Origin: Solirubrobacterales bacterium
Lineage (GTDB): Bacteria > Actinomycetota > Thermoleophilia > Solirubrobacterales > 70-9
Direction: 5' to 3'
Assembly: GCA_030835185.1 (NCBI GenBank)
Contig: JAUQWL010000002.1
Location: forward strand, 1-6,641
Length of the DNA: 6,641 nt
The notes beneath the pieces are model-generated. The model was not told the origin of the DNA, did no database searches, and saw only the letters and a program-made list of their open reading frames with translations. Both the position numbers and the translations under genes were made by a program. Of the stretch, positions 5,598-6,641 are shown in pieces (position 1 is the stretch's first letter; every line of letters begins with the position of its first letter).

Positions 5598-6641
5598 TCA
5601 GAGTACGGGTCGTTCATGGCTTTCGTCGGGGCTCGAAGGATCGATGAAGTAGACGGCGGTGCCGCCCAGGCGATCGTGGAAACCGCGTCGGTCGATGCGG
5701 ATCAGGACGCCGATGAAGCCCAGCCCGAAGATCGCCGCGCTGAGCCAGAAGCCGACCAGCCGCCGAAATGCGGCACGCGCGCCGATGCGGTGATCGCCGT
5801 CTTTCTCGATCCGGATGTCCAGGAAGCGCATGCCGGGCGTCTGGCCGGAGGCCGACCAGAAGACGAGAAGGTACAGCGAGCTGAAGAGAAACCAGAGCAG
5901 AGCCCCGACCGCGAAGACCGACGGCGCTACGTCCCCGCTCAGGATCCCGAGGGCGTCGGCGAAGGCGCTGATCACGGCCCCGAGCGCAACGAGGCTGAAA
6001 TTGACGATCACGGCGTCGATGCCCACGCCCAGAGCACGTGTGAAGAAGCCCGCCCGATCGGTCGGTTCGGCTCGCCGTCTCCTGAGCAGGACCCTCCTTG
6101 AGACCCGTTCGCCGAAGAAGTCGAGTACCCGCGTCACCTTCGAGACCTGGTGACCGAGGTCACCGATCAGCCCGATGCCCTGGGCGGTGATCGCGCCGCG
6201 TACTTCCGGCGATTCGGCGACGCGTTCGATCAGACGCTGCGTCTGCGGTCCGTCGAGTACGTGATCCCAGACCCTGGTCGCCGTGTCGCTGTCCAGCACC
6301 TCGATGATCGCGGCCTCGACCGCCGGGCTTCGCAGCGCTTCGCCAACCGCCTGTTCGATCAGCGGGCCGTTGAGTATCTGGGCGACGGCCCGCTCGGTCG
6401 CCTCGCTTTCGAGGGCGGATACGATCGCTTCCGCAACGGCATTCTCGATCGCTTCGTCGAGTCCGGAGCTCTCGATCAGGCGCTGGGCGTTGTTGGCCCC
6501 GCGTGAGATCAGCCGCTCGGCCAGGGAGCGGTTGCCGTCCGCGGGACGGTCGCTGTCCAGGGGACGGTCGCTGTCCAGAGGACGGTCGCTGTCCAGAGGA
6601 CGGTTGCTATCCAGAGGACGGTCGCTGTTTCCACTGCCGCC
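5598..6641 (-). CDS. RDD-family integral membrane protein with long helical-repeat N-terminal region (5' end outside window)
   Basis: Membrane protein of unknown function; RDD proteins share a three-helix domain named for conserved Arg and two Asp, and some have been linked to ion or solute transport. The frame is open to the right edge, giving 347 visible residues. A GTG at 6299 could be called as the start (233 residues), but it falls in the middle of a regular 13-residue repeat that continues upstream without a stop, and it lacks a clear ribosome site, so the longer reading is favoured. In visible numbering: low-complexity DSDRPL repeats at 5-40, amphipathic 13-residue repeats at 79-156, a basic stretch LLRRRRAEP near 185-193, and the RDD domain at about 198-335. 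The domain has R202 and D209 (RALGVGID) opening helix 1 (about 206-229), helix 2 (about 241-263), GQTPGMRFLDIRI after it, helix 3 (about 295-315) and the closing RRGFHDRLGGT with D323. The S8-propeller gene follows about 70 bases downstream on the same strand, so co-transcription is plausible. Confidence 0.88.
   Translation of the reverse strand, partial: GGSGNSDRPLDSNRPLDSDRPLDSDRPLDSDRPADGNRSLAERLISRGANNAQRLIESSGLDEAIENAVAEAIVSALESEATERAVAQILNGPLIEQAVGEALRSPAVEAAIIEVLDSDTATRVWDHVLDGPQTQRLIERVAESPEVRGAITAQGIGLIGDLGHQVSKVTRVLDFFGERVSRRVLLRRRRAEPTDRAGFFTRALGVGIDAVIVNFSLVALGAVISAFADALGILSGDVAPSVFAVGALLWFLFSSLYLLVFWSASGQTPGMRFLDIRIEKDGDHRIGARAAFRRLVGFWLSAAIFGLGFIGVLIRIDRRGFHDRLGGTAVYFIDPSSPDESHERPVL
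6174..6407 (-). repeat. Six consecutive 13-residue helical repeats encoded in the RDD gene
   Basis: The translated units are SEATERAVAQILN, GPLIEQAVGEALR, SPAVEAAIIEVLD, SDTATRVWDHVLD, GPQTQRLIERVAE and SPEVRGAITAQGI, joined without gaps. The pattern is Ser/Gly, then often Pro, x, x, a polar residue, then a helical run with hydrophobic residues about every three to four positions, often ending in Leu plus a polar or charged residue. A weaker unit (ENAVAEAIVSALE) lies just before. The repeat exists at protein level; the DNA copies are diverged, so this is an old duplication kept by selection. It precedes the membrane domain and is probably cytoplasmic, though topology is inferred. Confidence 0.7.
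6522..6629 (-). repeat. 18-bp in-frame tandem repeat encoding DSDRPL-like hexapeptides
   Basis: On the plus strand the unit is GACGGTCGCTGTCCAGAG, with near-identical copies beginning at 6545, 6563, 6581, 6599 and a partial one at 6617; a degenerate copy precedes them. In the minus-strand frame these read NSDRPL, DSNRPL, DSDRPL, DSDRPL, DSDRPA and DGNRSL, preceded by GGSG at the window edge. The unit length is a multiple of three, so copy-number change would keep the frame. The peptide is polar, Pro-containing and probably a disordered linker. Near-identity of the central copies implies recent expansion. Confidence 0.9.

Noticed and set aside
2954..5647. 897-codon open frame on the plus strand antisense to the S8-propeller gene
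   Set aside because: Long antisense frames are common in GC-rich DNA when the codon third positions mirror each other. The translation is rich in Val, Arg, Asp and Gly with no domain, while the opposite strand encodes clear S8 and propeller motifs.
5616..6506. Plus-strand open frames of 161, 112 and 118 codons opposite the RDD gene
   Set aside because: The minus-strand frame encodes a recognisable RDD membrane domain and regular helical repeats; the plus-strand products are shadows rich in Asp, Glu, Arg and Ala.
6522..6629. CRISPR-like array
   Set aside because: The 18-bp units are directly adjacent with no spacers and stay in one coding frame, so this is a coding tandem repeat.

Overview
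The window is GC-rich and tightly packed, with no gene-free stretch longer than about 70 bases. It holds four protein-coding genes, two of them cut by the window edges. Gene style suggests a high-GC actinobacterium, most likely class Thermoleophilia (Solirubrobacterales-like). The clues are an Arg-rich N-terminus on a polar amino-acid permease, a large secreted protein ending in a Lys/Arg-rich fibronectin-like domain, and an RDD protein with a long helical N-terminal part. This placement is inference from remembered family style, not a database result.

Left part, + strand (2-1560): the end of a polar amino-acid ABC transporter operon. A permease that begins before the window overlaps its ATPase by an ATGA junction (811-814). 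The solute-binding protein expected for such a system is not in view and probably lies upstream.

Centre and right, - strand (1592-6641): two genes read toward the transporter and converge on it with only 31 bases between stop codons. The first in transcription order is an RDD-family membrane protein whose frame stays open to the right window edge. Its visible N-terminal part has an 18-bp tandem repeat (six copies of a DSDRPL-like hexapeptide), then at least six 13-residue helical repeats, then the three-helix RDD domain. About 70 bases downstream comes a secreted protein of about 1311 residues. It has a signal peptide, a divergent subtilisin-like (S8) domain with Glu where the catalytic Asp should be, an Ig-like segment, about eight FG-GAP/integrin-like propeller repeats, and a very basic fibronectin-like C-terminus.

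The transporter genes work together as an importer core. The two minus-strand genes are close enough to be co-transcribed and both concern the cell envelope, but a joint function is only a guess. The points most worth a second look are the altered S8 active site, the 13-residue repeats and the in-frame 18-bp repeat. No RNA gene, mobile element, CRISPR array or attachment site was seen.
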